From contig JBMNVR010000001.1 of NCBI GenBank assembly GCA_050946935.1, positions 248,001 through 312,000 on the forward strand: DNA of 64,000 bases. Reading direction: 5' to 3'. A program made the translations under genes and the position numbers. Positions 1-7,901 of the stretch are shown piece after piece (positions within the stretch are counted from its first letter, which is position 1; each line of letters starts with the position of its first letter). Origin of the DNA: UQRS01 sp050946935 (GTDB taxonomy: Bacteria; Bacillota; Clostridia; Oscillospirales; Acutalibacteraceae). Below the pieces are notes generated by a model. The model was not told the origin of the DNA, did not search any database, and saw nothing but the letters and a program-made list of their open reading frames with translations.

Positions 1-134
1 ATGATATCCCCGATGCACAAAAGGTAACGGGCTTCCAAGTAAGCGTAAAGTATTTGCATGCTGCATGAAAACCCCCGTTTGTTCTAATGTAAACTGTGAA
101 ACGCATCCCAAAGGTTTCTTTCCCATAAAAAAGA

Positions 135-167
135 TGCACCCCAAATGTTAGACACTTTTGGGGTGCA
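135..167. repeat. Inverted repeat resembling an IS3-type insertion-sequence end
   Basis: An 11-bp perfect inverted repeat (TGCACCCCAAA at 135-145, TTTGGGGTGCA at 157-167) surrounds TGTTAGACAC. Read on the minus strand from 154 it gives TGTCTAACATTTGGGGTGCA, which resembles the TG...CA-ended terminal repeats of some IS3-family elements. No transposase reading frame is visible on either side, so this could be a solo IS end or simply a hairpin. The rest of 1-455 shows no credible gene. Confidence 0.3.
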
Positions 168-455
168 CTTCAAATAACGCGGGATTTTTTTGTCTATCTC
201 TGATTCTCTCATCCCTATACACAGGCGAACCGGGTCGGAGTATGCCTTTTGTAAAACGTTGGTCGACGAGGAGAGGCGCATACCCGCGTCCCGGCGGCCT
301 GCATCCATGCAGAGGCCTTTATCTGCTTGGCGGGCGGCTCCGTCCATGCCCCGGTGAAGAATCTAAGCCCGGGTCGGATTAGGATTTCGTGCCCGTGTGA
401 AAACGCCGATTTTCCGTGTGCGGCGAACTGTAATCGGGCTTTTGCGACGATAGCT

Positions 456-1403
456 TCAGGAGGCCGCAGATTCCATTTGCTGAGCCGTTTCTTCCTCCCG
501 CTGCAACCGCCGTTCGCAAAAGCGGCAGATTCTTGTTTTGGCGGCTTGCGCCTCCTCTAAATTGCCGCTGGAAACCGGATCGGTTACCGATTTGAGAGCT
601 TGACAATCCCGATAGAGATGATATACCTCACCGCCGCCGGTCCAAAAATATGTTCCGTCAAACGGCGCGGCGGCAAAGGCGTTTGTTTGTGCGTCGGTCG
701 GGGAAAGAGACTCAGCCGGGGAAGTGGGTTCGTCCGGATCGGCTAAAGTCGGAGTGGAAAACCGGCCCCGGAGCAGAAAAAACGCACAGCCGGCAATGAC
801 CAGGACGCATAGCAGCAAAAGTGCTGCTATGCGCAAACGGATCAGCCGGTTACGGTTTGTATGAAACTGTTTGCAGACCCGGCTTTGCAGCAGAAGCTCT
901 TCCTGCCGCATCTCATATTCCGAAAGATCGAAAAAGACCTCCCGCGCTTTATCCGGATCGAGTCCGGTGATGCGCTCAATGTCTGTGGGATCAACAATTT
1001 TCATATCGGTCAGTGCGTACAGCGGGGCCAGAAGGGATTTGGCAAAATCCTCCGCCTCCCGTTCCAGGATCTGATTTTCTTCGCCGTTTGTGGAATGCCC
1101 GATCAGGCCTTCCGAAATAAAGTGGTGGCGAATATGCGCGATTTCATGTGCGATGATCCAATTTTTCTTTTCTCTATTCAGTTTCTCTTCAAAAAAGATA
1201 TAGTATTTTTCCCCGATTTTTGCGCTGAAACCTGCATACATGTACATGGATTCCAAACCGGCGGTGGCAATCAGGGACGCGCCTTTTTGATAATCGACAA
1301 GGTTGTAATTTAAATCCCGCGCGATTTGGGCGGCGTCAACGGGAAACTGGCCAACACCGCATTTCAGCAGCAATTCCAGTGCGGATTTTTCCATGAAAGT
1401 CAT
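456..1403 (-). CDS. Membrane-anchored ImmA/IrrE-family metallopeptidase with extracytoplasmic Cys-rich tail
   Basis: 315 residues. The N-terminal half is an ImmA/IrrE-type zinc peptidase: HEIAH at residues 86-90 gives the two His ligands and catalytic Glu, and ERE around 115-117 is the likely third ligand. ImmA proteases cleave XRE-type repressors of mobile elements. Unusually, a single membrane segment follows (about 189-211), then a Pro/Ser/Thr linker and a small C-terminal domain with YHLYRDC and CRFC (His262, Cys267, Cys293, Cys296), likely metal-binding and outside the cell. The gene lies downstream of an XRE repressor on the same strand, the classic immR-immA order, so the cognate substrate is probably that repressor. 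ATG at 1403 follows AAGGAAGAG. Family is clear; role of the tail is inference. Confidence 0.85.
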   Translation of the reverse strand: MTFMEKSALELLLKCGVGQFPVDAAQIARDLNYNLVDYQKGASLIATAGLESMYMYAGFSAKIGEKYYIFFEEKLNREKKNWIIAHEIAHIRHHFISEGLIGHSTNGEENQILEREAEDFAKSLLAPLYALTDMKIVDPTDIERITGLDPDKAREVFFDLSEYEMRQEELLLQSRVCKQFHTNRNRLIRLRIAALLLLCVLVIAGCAFFLLRGRFSTPTLADPDEPTSPAESLSPTDAQTNAFAAAPFDGTYFWTGGGEVYHLYRDCQALKSVTDPVSSGNLEEAQAAKTRICRFCERRLQREEETAQQMESAAS

Positions 1404-1524
1404 TCTACTCTTCCTTAAACAGAAAATATTCCCCCTTAAAAATCAGAAGCAGGGAGACCCGCTCTCTGGTTTCAGAAGGCTATAGAGCTTGGTTTGGATA
1501 GACGATACGGTATAGGCTGCATGG

Positions 1525-2079
1525 CTATTTCCCATACATTTCGCGCCGTTTGGCGATTTCCAGACTGATTTGCAGTTCCTTTTGCGCCTCCTGTATTTCG
1601 GCCTGTTTTTCGACGGGACAGGTACGCATGTGCACCCCGTCGCCATAGGCGGCCACAACAATTTTGCGCGGTTGCGCGCTACAGGGAATGTCGCTGTGGT
1701 ATAAAGCGGCCGGAGATTCCATATCAATATGGGTGTTTTCTTTGCTGTCGGCCGCCTCCGGCCGATAAGAATAGGTCGTGTTGATCATCTGCTTAACCGC
1801 ATTTTGTATGCCTTCGGGCAAATCCCGATACTTGATAATGATGTCCTTCTCTTCCTCGGTCAGCGGCATAAGTTTTCCCTTGAACGGCGGATTGTTGAGA
1901 AGATAGTCGGTCGAGACATGGAAGGTGTTCGCGATTTTCACCAGCACCTCGGAGTTCGGTTCGCGGGAGCCGGTTTCATAATTGTTGTAGGTTGTATAAG
2001 GAAGGTTCAGAAGGATGGCAGCCTGTCTTTTGTTCAGGCCGGATTGCAGTCGAAGGTTTTTTAAAATTTCGCAAAACAT
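1525..2079 (-). CDS. XRE-family helix-turn-helix repressor (ImmR-like)
   Basis: 184 residues. An N-terminal Cro/C1-type HTH occupies about residues 1-65 (LRLQSGLNKRQAAILLNLPY, then TYNNYETGSREP). The remaining ~120 residues are polar and probably mediate oligomerisation or ImmA recognition. The start is set at the ATG at 2079 because GGAGGCGAT lies just upstream; an in-frame ATG at 2112 lies upstream of the predicted transcript start. The gene precedes the ImmA-type peptidase and is divergent from a small HTH gene at 2249, with operators between them. This is the arrangement of phage and ICE lysogeny modules. Family certain; operator assignment inferred. Confidence 0.9.
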   Translation of the reverse strand: MFCEILKNLRLQSGLNKRQAAILLNLPYTTYNNYETGSREPNSEVLVKIANTFHVSTDYLLNNPPFKGKLMPLTEEEKDIIIKYRDLPEGIQNAVKQMINTTYSYRPEAADSKENTHIDMESPAALYHSDIPCSAQPRKIVVAAYGDGVHMRTCPVEKQAEIQEAQKELQISLEIAKRREMYGK

Positions 2080-2102
2080 GATAGATCGCCTCCATATCGT
2101 AC

Positions 2103-2131
2103 AATTTAACATTTTTTATGTTTTTTGTCAA
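2103..2131 (-). promoter_or_regulatory. SigA-type promoter for the XRE/ImmA pair
   Basis: On the minus strand TTGACA (2131-2126), a 17-bp spacer and TAAATT (2108-2103) form a near-consensus promoter. The ATG of the repressor begins 24 bases beyond the -10 element, leaving a short leader containing GGAGG. Confidence 0.75.
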
Positions 2132-2138
2132 GAAAGAG

Positions 2139-2155
2139 TTTCCCAAAACGGGAAA
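2139..2155. promoter_or_regulatory. Palindromic operator candidate 1 (XRE repressor)
   Basis: TTTCCC-AAAAC-GGGAAA is a perfect 6-bp-arm palindrome just upstream of the -35 element of the repressor promoter. It shares its five-base centre AAAAC with the second palindrome at 2211-2229, which suggests a common binding protein. Confidence 0.55.
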
Positions 2156-2172
2156 TAATATGTCGAACAATC

Positions 2173-2201
2173 TTGACAATATCCTAAAATAAGGGTATAT
2201 T
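2173..2201 (+). promoter_or_regulatory. SigA-type promoter for the small HTH gene
   Basis: TTGACA (2173-2178), a 17-bp spacer and TATATT (2196-2201) face rightwards, divergent from the repressor promoter. The predicted start point lies a few bases before the palindrome at 2211. Confidence 0.75.
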
Positions 2202-2210
2202 TAAGAAAAA

Positions 2211-2229
2211 ATTACTCAAAACGAGTAAT
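2211..2229. promoter_or_regulatory. Palindromic operator candidate 2
   Basis: ATTACTC-AAAAC-GAGTAAT is a perfect 7-bp-arm palindrome at the predicted transcription start of the rightward promoter. Binding here would block the small HTH gene, as expected of a lysogeny-type repressor. Confidence 0.6.
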
Positions 2230-2248
2230 TTGAAGCGGAGGAGACCGT

Positions 2249-2446
2249 ATGAATGTATTGGCTGCGAATATAGAGACGGAACGGATTTGCCGTGGATATT
2301 CAAAGCAGGAACTGGCAGCAAAATTGCAAATTACGGCGGAAGCCTATGAGCGGTATCTAAGCGGAGAGCCGATACCAGGCAAGCAACTGTTGGTTTTGTC
2401 CAGATTGTTTGGCCGCAGCGTGGATTCTTTATTGGGGCTGAAATAA
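2249..2446 (+). CDS. Small HTH DNA-binding protein (Cro-like position)
   Basis: 65 residues, essentially one helix-turn-helix domain: SKQELAAKLQITAEAYERYL, then a C-terminal LSRLFGRSVDSLLGL helix typical of XRE proteins. It starts at ATG 2249 behind GCGGAGGAG. It is the first rightward gene opposite the repressor, the position of cro in phage and of excision regulators in ICEs. No excisionase or integrase is present, so the module may now only regulate itself or the lysis-like genes downstream. Confidence 0.8.
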   Translation: MNVLAANIETERICRGYSKQELAAKLQITAEAYERYLSGEPIPGKQLLVLSRLFGRSVDSLLGLK

Positions 2447-2690
2447 TCGGTCGCGGCAGAGAGCCGAGCTGGTCGGAAAACAGACCGGCCGGTGTGATCG
2501 CTTTCGGCGCGGCAGTCCGCAGTATACCTGCAGCCGGAGCGGCGAAATGGATTTAAATTGTCCCAAAGGTTGTCTGTTTTTGGACAACCGTGGGTGAAAT
2601 ATCTCTTTTTAAAGGGCAGCGTTGGCCGGCGGGGACGTCCACACCGTTGCTGCGGTCGTTTTGCTCGCCCTATAAAAAGGAGGTAGGCTT

Positions 2691-2894
2691 GTGAAAGAAA
2701 CATTGAAAAGAGCAGCGAGAACCTTCCTGCAAGCAGCGGTGGGGTATTTTGCCGCCAACATTGCACTGTATGTCGGGAGCGATTTCTCCGACCTGAACGT
2801 GCTGAAAACCGTGTTGATGGGCGTGGGCGTGTCGGCCGTGGCGGCCGGCCTTGCAGCGGTCATGAATCTGCCGAAAACGGACAAGAATCAATGA
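2691..2894 (+). CDS. Holin-like small membrane protein
   Basis: 67 residues starting at GTG 2691, eight bases after AAAAGGAGG. Two hydrophobic stretches (about residues 11-27 and 38-60) with a short polar turn and a charged tail (KTDKNQ) match class II phage holins; the N-terminus KETLKRAARTFLQA resembles r1t-type holins. It lies upstream of a signal-less amidase, the usual holin-endolysin order. Holins make membrane lesions that let cytoplasmic endolysins reach the wall. Identification rests on size, topology and context. Confidence 0.65.
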   Translation: MKETLKRAARTFLQAAVGYFAANIALYVGSDFSDLNVLKTVLMGVGVSAVAAGLAAVMNLPKTDKNQ

Positions 2895-3041
2895 GGGGGA
2901 TGGCTTAAATAAAAGAATAAGAAACGCACGGTTTTGCATAAAAATATTCTGCGCGTTCTCATACTGTGTGCGGACGGTTGGAATCGAAACTGCCGTATGA
3001 TGGGAAAGTGCAAAATATTGTAGGGAGAAGGAGAGATTTAT

Positions 3042-4133
3042 ATGTTGATATACATAGATCCCGGTCATGGCGGAAGGGACGCCGGCGCGGTCGGCGGCAA
3101 CGTTAACGAGAAGGATCTGGCGCTGGAGATTTCAAAAAAGCTGGCTGGAAATCTGGAGGCGAGCGGCGTAAAGGCCGAACTGACCCGGACGTCCGACGCG
3201 GATATAACCCTTGCCAATCGCTGCGCGTCCGCAAACGGTGCTAACGCCGATTGCTTTGTCTCCATCCATTTGAATTCCAACAGCGGCACACCCGCCACCG
3301 GGATTGAGACGCTGGTCTACTCGACCGGGAGCAAGGCATACAGCCTTGCGCAGACGGTGCAGACGGCCATAGTTCAGACCACCGGCGCAACCGACCGCGG
3401 GGTCAAGCTGCGGCCGGGACTGTATGTGCTGAAAGCAACAAATATGCCCGCCATCCTGGTGGAAACCGGATTCATCAACAATGACGCCGACCGGGCGAGG
3501 CTCTGCGACCCGGCCTATCAGACCGCGTTGGCAGCGGCAATCGCAAAGGGCGTGTGCGATTGGGCCGGAGTGGCGTTTTCGGAGAATACAAGCGGCGATT
3601 CCGGCGGTGCATCCGGTGAAAGCGCGCCGGGCGTCGGCGATATGGACGGGGACGGCAAAACAACTGTAGCCGACGTGGTGGCGCTGCGAAAAAGCATCGT
3701 GGACGGAGAATATACGGTGGCCGGGGACCTTGACGGAGACGGAAAAAATACTGCGGCGGATGTGGTCGCTCTGCGGGCAAGCATTATGACGGGCAAAGCA
3801 GCGCCCGGGGATGCCGCGTCCGATGCTGATCCGATCAAAGCCGCCTGGGCGCGGTATATCACCCGCATTCAGGCGGCGGTCGGCGTGACACAGGACGGCG
3901 TCGCCGGTGCACAGACCCTGGCCGCCTGCCCAGTTCTGAAGGCCACCATAACGCATGGATGTGTTTCGCCCGTGCAGGAGTACGTTACCTCTCTGGGATA
4001 CGACTGCGGGACGGCCGACGGGGTCTATGGCCCGACAACGGCTGCGGCTATTCGCCGGTTTCAGAAGGCGCAGGGGATCACCGCGGATGGAATCGTCGGA
4101 AAAAACACATGGAAAAGGCTGTTGAATTTATAA
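3042..4133 (+). CDS. N-acetylmuramoyl-L-alanine amidase with dockerin-like repeats and a peptidoglycan-binding domain (endolysin-like)
   Basis: 363 residues, no signal peptide. Residues 1-178 are an Amidase_3 catalytic domain: zinc ligands His9 (PGHGG), Glu23 and His76 (SIHLN), and catalytic Glu141 (LVETGF). It cleaves the bond between MurNAc and L-alanine of the stem peptide. Two dockerin type I-like calcium loops follow (DMDGDGKTTVADVVALR near 199 and DLDGDGKNTAADVVALR near 228). The C-terminus (about 290-363) is a PG_binding_1 domain with DGVYGPTTAAAIRRFQ. ATG 3042 follows GGGAGAAGGAGAG. Behind the holin-like gene it reads as a phage endolysin, but dockerins normally dock to cohesins; here they may be spacer or calcium-stabilised binding modules. 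Confidence 0.9.
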   Translation: MLIYIDPGHGGRDAGAVGGNVNEKDLALEISKKLAGNLEASGVKAELTRTSDADITLANRCASANGANADCFVSIHLNSNSGTPATGIETLVYSTGSKAYSLAQTVQTAIVQTTGATDRGVKLRPGLYVLKATNMPAILVETGFINNDADRARLCDPAYQTALAAAIAKGVCDWAGVAFSENTSGDSGGASGESAPGVGDMDGDGKTTVADVVALRKSIVDGEYTVAGDLDGDGKNTAADVVALRASIMTGKAAPGDAASDADPIKAAWARYITRIQAAVGVTQDGVAGAQTLAACPVLKATITHGCVSPVQEYVTSLGYDCGTADGVYGPTTAAAIRRFQKAQGITADGIVGKNTWKRLLNL

Positions 4134-4184
4134 AGCAAAAGAACTGCCGGTTTGCCGGGCAGTCCGTTTTGACTATAGGGAAGG

Positions 4185-4418
4185 ATGAAAATTTTGGAAG
4201 CTGAATATGAAGCACTGATTACCGGGAGCGGCCAGGGTGCGCTTGGCCTGCACTTTGCATCCGGCAGGAGGGTGTATATTCCTTTGAAGGGAGATTGGGC
4301 GGATTTGTGCATGCTTGTGCAAAAGTGTAATCGCGCCGGCCTGGATCCGGCGCAGGTGCCGGAGGTGCTGGAGGACTATGGACTTTCTCCGGAAAAAAGC
4401 GAATGGCTTTTCTGGTAA
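4185..4418 (+). CDS. Small protein of unknown function
   Basis: 77 residues, not recognised. It is soluble-looking, with a beta-rich N-terminus (EAEYEALITG, ALGLHFASGRRVYIPL) and an acidic helical C-terminus ending in SEWLFW. ATG 4185 directly abuts AGGGAAGG; the in-frame TTG at 4194 has better spacing and may be the true start. It lies 50 bases after the amidase and before a strong terminator, so it is likely co-transcribed with the lysis-like genes. Confidence 0.6.
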   Translation: MKILEAEYEALITGSGQGALGLHFASGRRVYIPLKGDWADLCMLVQKCNRAGLDPAQVPEVLEDYGLSPEKSEWLFW

Positions 4419-4494
4419 AACAAAAAGGCCGTCCCGGATCGGCGGCGCCCGTAAAAAGGTTATTAAAAAGCTGAAAACTATGTGCTTTTAAGGG

Positions 4495-4521
4495 ACGGCG
4501 TGACGCAGGTCACGCCGTTTT
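4495..4521 (+). terminator. Rho-independent terminator
   Basis: Perfect 10-bp stem ACGGCGTGAC / GTCACGCCGT with a GCAG loop, running into TTTTC. It closes the phage-like block. From here to 4934 no gene is seen apart from the promoter elements listed. Confidence 0.8.
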
Positions 4522-4846
4522 CATCTTCATCAGTTTGTCTAAAGGGATAAAGCTACTGCCGCCGTACAGGATACGGATGTTCTGTCTGGGTTTATTTCTG
4601 GGCTTTCACACAGATGGATTTAATCAATTCTCTCGGCATGCTCCATCACCAACCGGAAATGTTTTAGGGCCAAATGCTCCAGTACAGACGCACGGATGCA
4701 ATGGCTGCGACACTTCTCCCGGCTTTTTAAATGTATCGTATAGATCCATCGCGCCAACTATAATCAGCTTGTTCCAAATATGTTTTTTATTATCCCAAAC
4801 TGCCCCTTATAAATGGCAAGAAACTATTATTTTTAATCAATATACT

Positions 4847-4878
4847 TTGATGTAATTATTGTTTTATCCTATTATAAT
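4847..4878 (+). promoter_or_regulatory. Probable promoter of the sugar isomerase gene
   Basis: A perfect TATAAT at 4873-4878 lies 56 bases before the ATG at 4935. The best -35 match, TTGATG at 4847-4852, is 20 bp away, longer than ideal, so the -35 assignment is weak. Confidence 0.45.
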
Positions 4879-4934
4879 GAAATCATCAAGAAAAACCAAG
4901 TTTGCAAGAAACTAAAATAAAAGGAGGAACCGGC

Positions 4935-6434
4935 ATGAGTGATTTAAAGAAAATTAAAGAACCTAAAAAGGCGCGCATCGGTCTTTACAGTGCGGGTCTT
5001 CAAGCATATTGGGAGCAGTTTGACGGCTTGAAGGATTGCCTTTTGGGATACAATGCATTTATCAGGAATAAATTAAGTGAATATGGAGAAGTGTACAACT
5101 TTGGCCTTGTAGACACGGAAGATACAGGACGTGCAGCAGGAGAATTTTTTAATCAAAATAACGTAGATATCGTATTTTCCCACTTGGCAACCTATTGCAC
5201 AAGTTCTACTGTTTTACCTGTACATCAAATTTGTGCGGTACCTGTGATTGTGTTGAATTTACAGCCAACCGCAGAGATGGCTTATGAAGAAACAGGTACG
5301 GATCGTTGGCTTGCGCAGTGTGTAGCCTGCGCAGTTCCAGAAGTTTCCAATGCGTTTAACCGTGCAGGGATTCCATTCCGTGCTGTGAACGGATTATTGG
5401 GGCTTCGTGAAACACCCGCCTTTGCCAAAGCGAATGAAGTGACATATCAAAGATCAGAAGCCATTCGCGCATGGGAAAGTATTGAAGAATGGTGCAAAGC
5501 AGCAACTGTAAAACGCACATTGCAGCATGCTCGATTTGGATTTTTGGGCGGCTATTATAGTGGAATGTTAGATATGTACAGTGATTTTACAATGCTACAG
5601 GCTCAGACAGGTATGGATGTAGAAGTACTTGAGATGAGTGACTTGGATGCGTATTTAAAAACTGTAACAGAAGATGAAATAAAAGAAAAATTAACACAGA
5701 TGGAAAACTTTTTTGAAATTTCAGGAGACTCTCCATCAGATCCAATTGCAAAAAAACCTACAGAAGGACAGATGAATTGGGCGGCGATGGTTGCCGTTGC
5801 ACAGGAAAAGATGGTGAGAGATCGAGATTTAGATAGTGTTTCGTATTATTATCATGGAAGAGAAGACCGCTTTGAAGAAATACAGAGTGGATTTATTGTA
5901 GGGTTCTCTCTTTTAAATGCACAGGGCATTTCCTGCGCCGGTGAGGGCGATATCAAAACAGCTCTGGCTATGAAAATTGCAGATATTTGTGGAACAGGCG
6001 GAAGTTTTTGCGAAATTGTAGCGGCGGATTTCAATCGGGATACGATGATTTTAGGCCACGATGGTCCCTTCCACTTTGCCATTTCTAAGGGAAAGCCTGT
6101 TTTACGAGGAATGGGGGTCTATCACGGGAAACGAGGAAGTGGTGTATCTGTAGAAGCCAAGATTCGTCCGGGAAAGGTTACGACATTGGGAATTACACAG
6201 ACAATTGACGGAAAACTGAAATTCAACATTAGTGAAGGGGAAGCAATGGATGCTCCGATTCTTTTGAATGGAAACACATCCACTCACATTCGCTTTAAAG
6301 AAAAACCGGCGGAATATATGGATCAGTGGTTTGCAGAAGCGCCAACACACCACTTTGCATTATCGGTAGGACATAATGCAGGATTATTTAAAAAGATTGC
6401 AGAATTAATGAACATTCCGTATACGATATTTTAA
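4935..6434 (+). CDS. L-arabinose/L-fucose isomerase family protein
   Basis: 499 residues starting at ATG 4935, eight bases after AAGGAGG. The N-terminus (ARIGLYSAGLQAYWEQFDGL) and the following Rossmann-like domain match the araA/fucI-type ketol isomerase superfamily; the C-terminal half (GDIKTALAMKIADICGTGGS, then a beta-barrel) carries conserved Glu and His residues that would bind the metal. Such enzymes interconvert aldoses and ketoses using manganese. The gene stands alone, without a kinase or transporter, so the substrate cannot be inferred. It is distinctly AT-richer than its neighbours with A/T-ending codons, and an inverted-repeat element follows, which suggests horizontal acquisition. 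Confidence 0.8.
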   Translation: MSDLKKIKEPKKARIGLYSAGLQAYWEQFDGLKDCLLGYNAFIRNKLSEYGEVYNFGLVDTEDTGRAAGEFFNQNNVDIVFSHLATYCTSSTVLPVHQICAVPVIVLNLQPTAEMAYEETGTDRWLAQCVACAVPEVSNAFNRAGIPFRAVNGLLGLRETPAFAKANEVTYQRSEAIRAWESIEEWCKAATVKRTLQHARFGFLGGYYSGMLDMYSDFTMLQAQTGMDVEVLEMSDLDAYLKTVTEDEIKEKLTQMENFFEISGDSPSDPIAKKPTEGQMNWAAMVAVAQEKMVRDRDLDSVSYYYHGREDRFEEIQSGFIVGFSLLNAQGISCAGEGDIKTALAMKIADICGTGGSFCEIVAADFNRDTMILGHDGPFHFAISKGKPVLRGMGVYHGKRGSGVSVEAKIRPGKVTTLGITQTIDGKLKFNISEGEAMDAPILLNGNTSTHIRFKEKPAEYMDQWFAEAPTHHFALSVGHNAGLFKKIAELMNIPYTIF

Positions 6435-6443
6435 AAACAAAAA

Positions 6444-6575
6444 GGGACTGTTGCAAAACGGATGAGTAATCATCTATGGAGCATCAGCCCCCTTTTTATG
6501 TTCAGAAATAGAAAAACGGACTCCGAAGAGTTTGCTTTAAGCGGTATAATAAATGAATTGTTTTACGACAGCTCC
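6444..6575. mobile_element. Possible MITE with imperfect terminal inverted repeats
   Basis: GGGACTGTTGCAAAAC at 6444-6459 and the complement of 6560-6575 (GGAGCTGTCGTAAAAC) match at 12 of 16 positions, bounding a ~132-bp AT-rich segment with no gene. The CTGTTGCAAAAC core resembles the ends of several IS families. Absence of a clear target duplication keeps confidence low. The remainder of 6576-6845 holds no recognisable gene. Confidence 0.3.
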
Positions 6576-6845
6576 TCTCGTTTAGCCAACCCCGACTGAC
6601 CACTGCTGTAAAACCGGAATTTGTCGTCTAACCTTTTTACGAACACCTACCGAACAGGGTGCCCTTGTGTGTGTGTGGGATTTTGTGTGAGAGCCGGCCC
6701 CCCCGCCGATATAGCCGGCTGCCACGCAAGGCGGCGAGGGGAACGGCAACAAAAACGCTTTGCGAAAGAGCCTTCCCGATCGGGTGCTTCTATTTTCCAT
6801 TTCCCCTGCATAAGGATGAAACACGACTGTGTGGAGGTGTAGGAT

Positions 6846-7331
6846 ATGCGTTTTGCCGCAAAACAGGATTGGAAGAAACGGATTGTTTATTTGGTTGTGC
6901 CGCTGCTCGTCGGGGCGCTGGCGGCTTTTATCTCAAAAGACAGCTTTGCTTTATACGGGGCGCTGACCCGGCCGCCGTTTTCTCCTCCGCCGTGGGTATT
7001 TCCGATTGTTTGGACGTTTTTATATTTGCTGATGGGGATTTCATCTTATCTGGTTTCCGTCCGCGGGGGAGATGCGTCTGAGCGCGCTTTGTTTTTATAC
7101 GGCGTACAGTTGTTTGTGCAGTTTTTCTGGCCGATCATCTTTTTCCGCGAGCAGAGTTATTTGCTGGCTTTTATCTGGCTGTGTCTGCTTTTTGTTTTTG
7201 TGCTGATCATGACGGTACAGTTTTATCGAATTGATCGCACGGCCGCTTTTTTACAGATTCCATATCTTCTGTGGCTGGTTTATGCCGGTTATCTGAATTT
7301 CGGCACATTTTTACTCAATCGGCCGATGTAG
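6846..7331 (+). CDS. TspO/MBR family membrane protein
   Basis: 161 residues with five predicted membrane helices. Diagnostic features are the aromatic- and proline-rich GALTRPPFSPPPWVFPIVWTF between helices 1 and 2, and conserved Trp residues in later helices (FFWPIIFF, LLWLVYAGYLNF). TspO proteins bind porphyrins and other hydrophobic ligands and have been linked to tetrapyrrole turnover and stress. ATG 6846 follows GGAGGTG. No haem gene is adjacent and the gene appears monocistronic. Confidence 0.88.
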   Translation: MRFAAKQDWKKRIVYLVVPLLVGALAAFISKDSFALYGALTRPPFSPPPWVFPIVWTFLYLLMGISSYLVSVRGGDASERALFLYGVQLFVQFFWPIIFFREQSYLLAFIWLCLLFVFVLIMTVQFYRIDRTAAFLQIPYLLWLVYAGYLNFGTFLLNRPM

Positions 7332-7790
7332 AGGCTTTATTCGGCGATAAACCCGAAATCCTCGATTATATCCCTATGCACAGGGGAGAGGGCAAGATAA
7401 TTACACAATTTTATCGGGCGCGGAAGTTCCCCCTTTTTTCCTGAACGCGAATATACTCCCGCTTGCCGGAACGGTATTGGACGCAGGGTGTGTCCTTCGC
7501 CCTTTTGGGCCGGTATCGGTCCGCGTGTATTCTGCGTTTGGGCGAAAGGGTTGATTTAAATTTGCGAAAAGTGCGAAATTGTTACTTATCCAATATGTTT
7601 CGCTGGTTGAGCAAAAATTTTTGCAAATTTCTGCGCGCCTTTATAATAATCTTATCGAGTATTGTGGAAAGAGATTGGAAGTGTGATAAACACGGATATG
7701 CTGAACGAAGAAAGGTTCGGTTGAATGCACCAAATTTCGACCGGAAAATTGTAGAGAGTTACAAAGCTCTCGGTATGGTCCAAGTTCCGC

Positions 7791-7819
7791 TTGACTTTGT
7801 CGCTTGTTTCGGGCATAAT
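7791..7819 (+). promoter_or_regulatory. Probable promoter of the symporter gene
   Basis: TTGACT (7791-7796), a 17-bp spacer and CATAAT (7814-7819) sit 82 bases before the ATG at 7902. The intergenic stretch 7332-7901 also contains small hairpins (GAGAG...CTCTC near 7754-7771 and ACCTGCACAGGT near 7870-7881) but no recognisable riboswitch or gene. Confidence 0.5.
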
Positions 7820-7901
7820 GAGGTGGAAAATTTAGCGCAAGAAAGCTTTAAAGCGTTAAATTCACATTACCTGCACAGGTATGCTTGAGGAGCGGTGTTT
7901 C

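Noticed and set aside
7463..7888. 141-codon plus-strand frame upstream of the symporter
   Set aside because: No ribosome-binding site, no recognisable fold, composition shifts along its length, and a likely promoter for the symporter lies inside it.
7655..7901. T-box or other riboswitch before the symporter
   Set aside because: Small hairpins are present but no T-box core or known riboswitch consensus could be found by eye.
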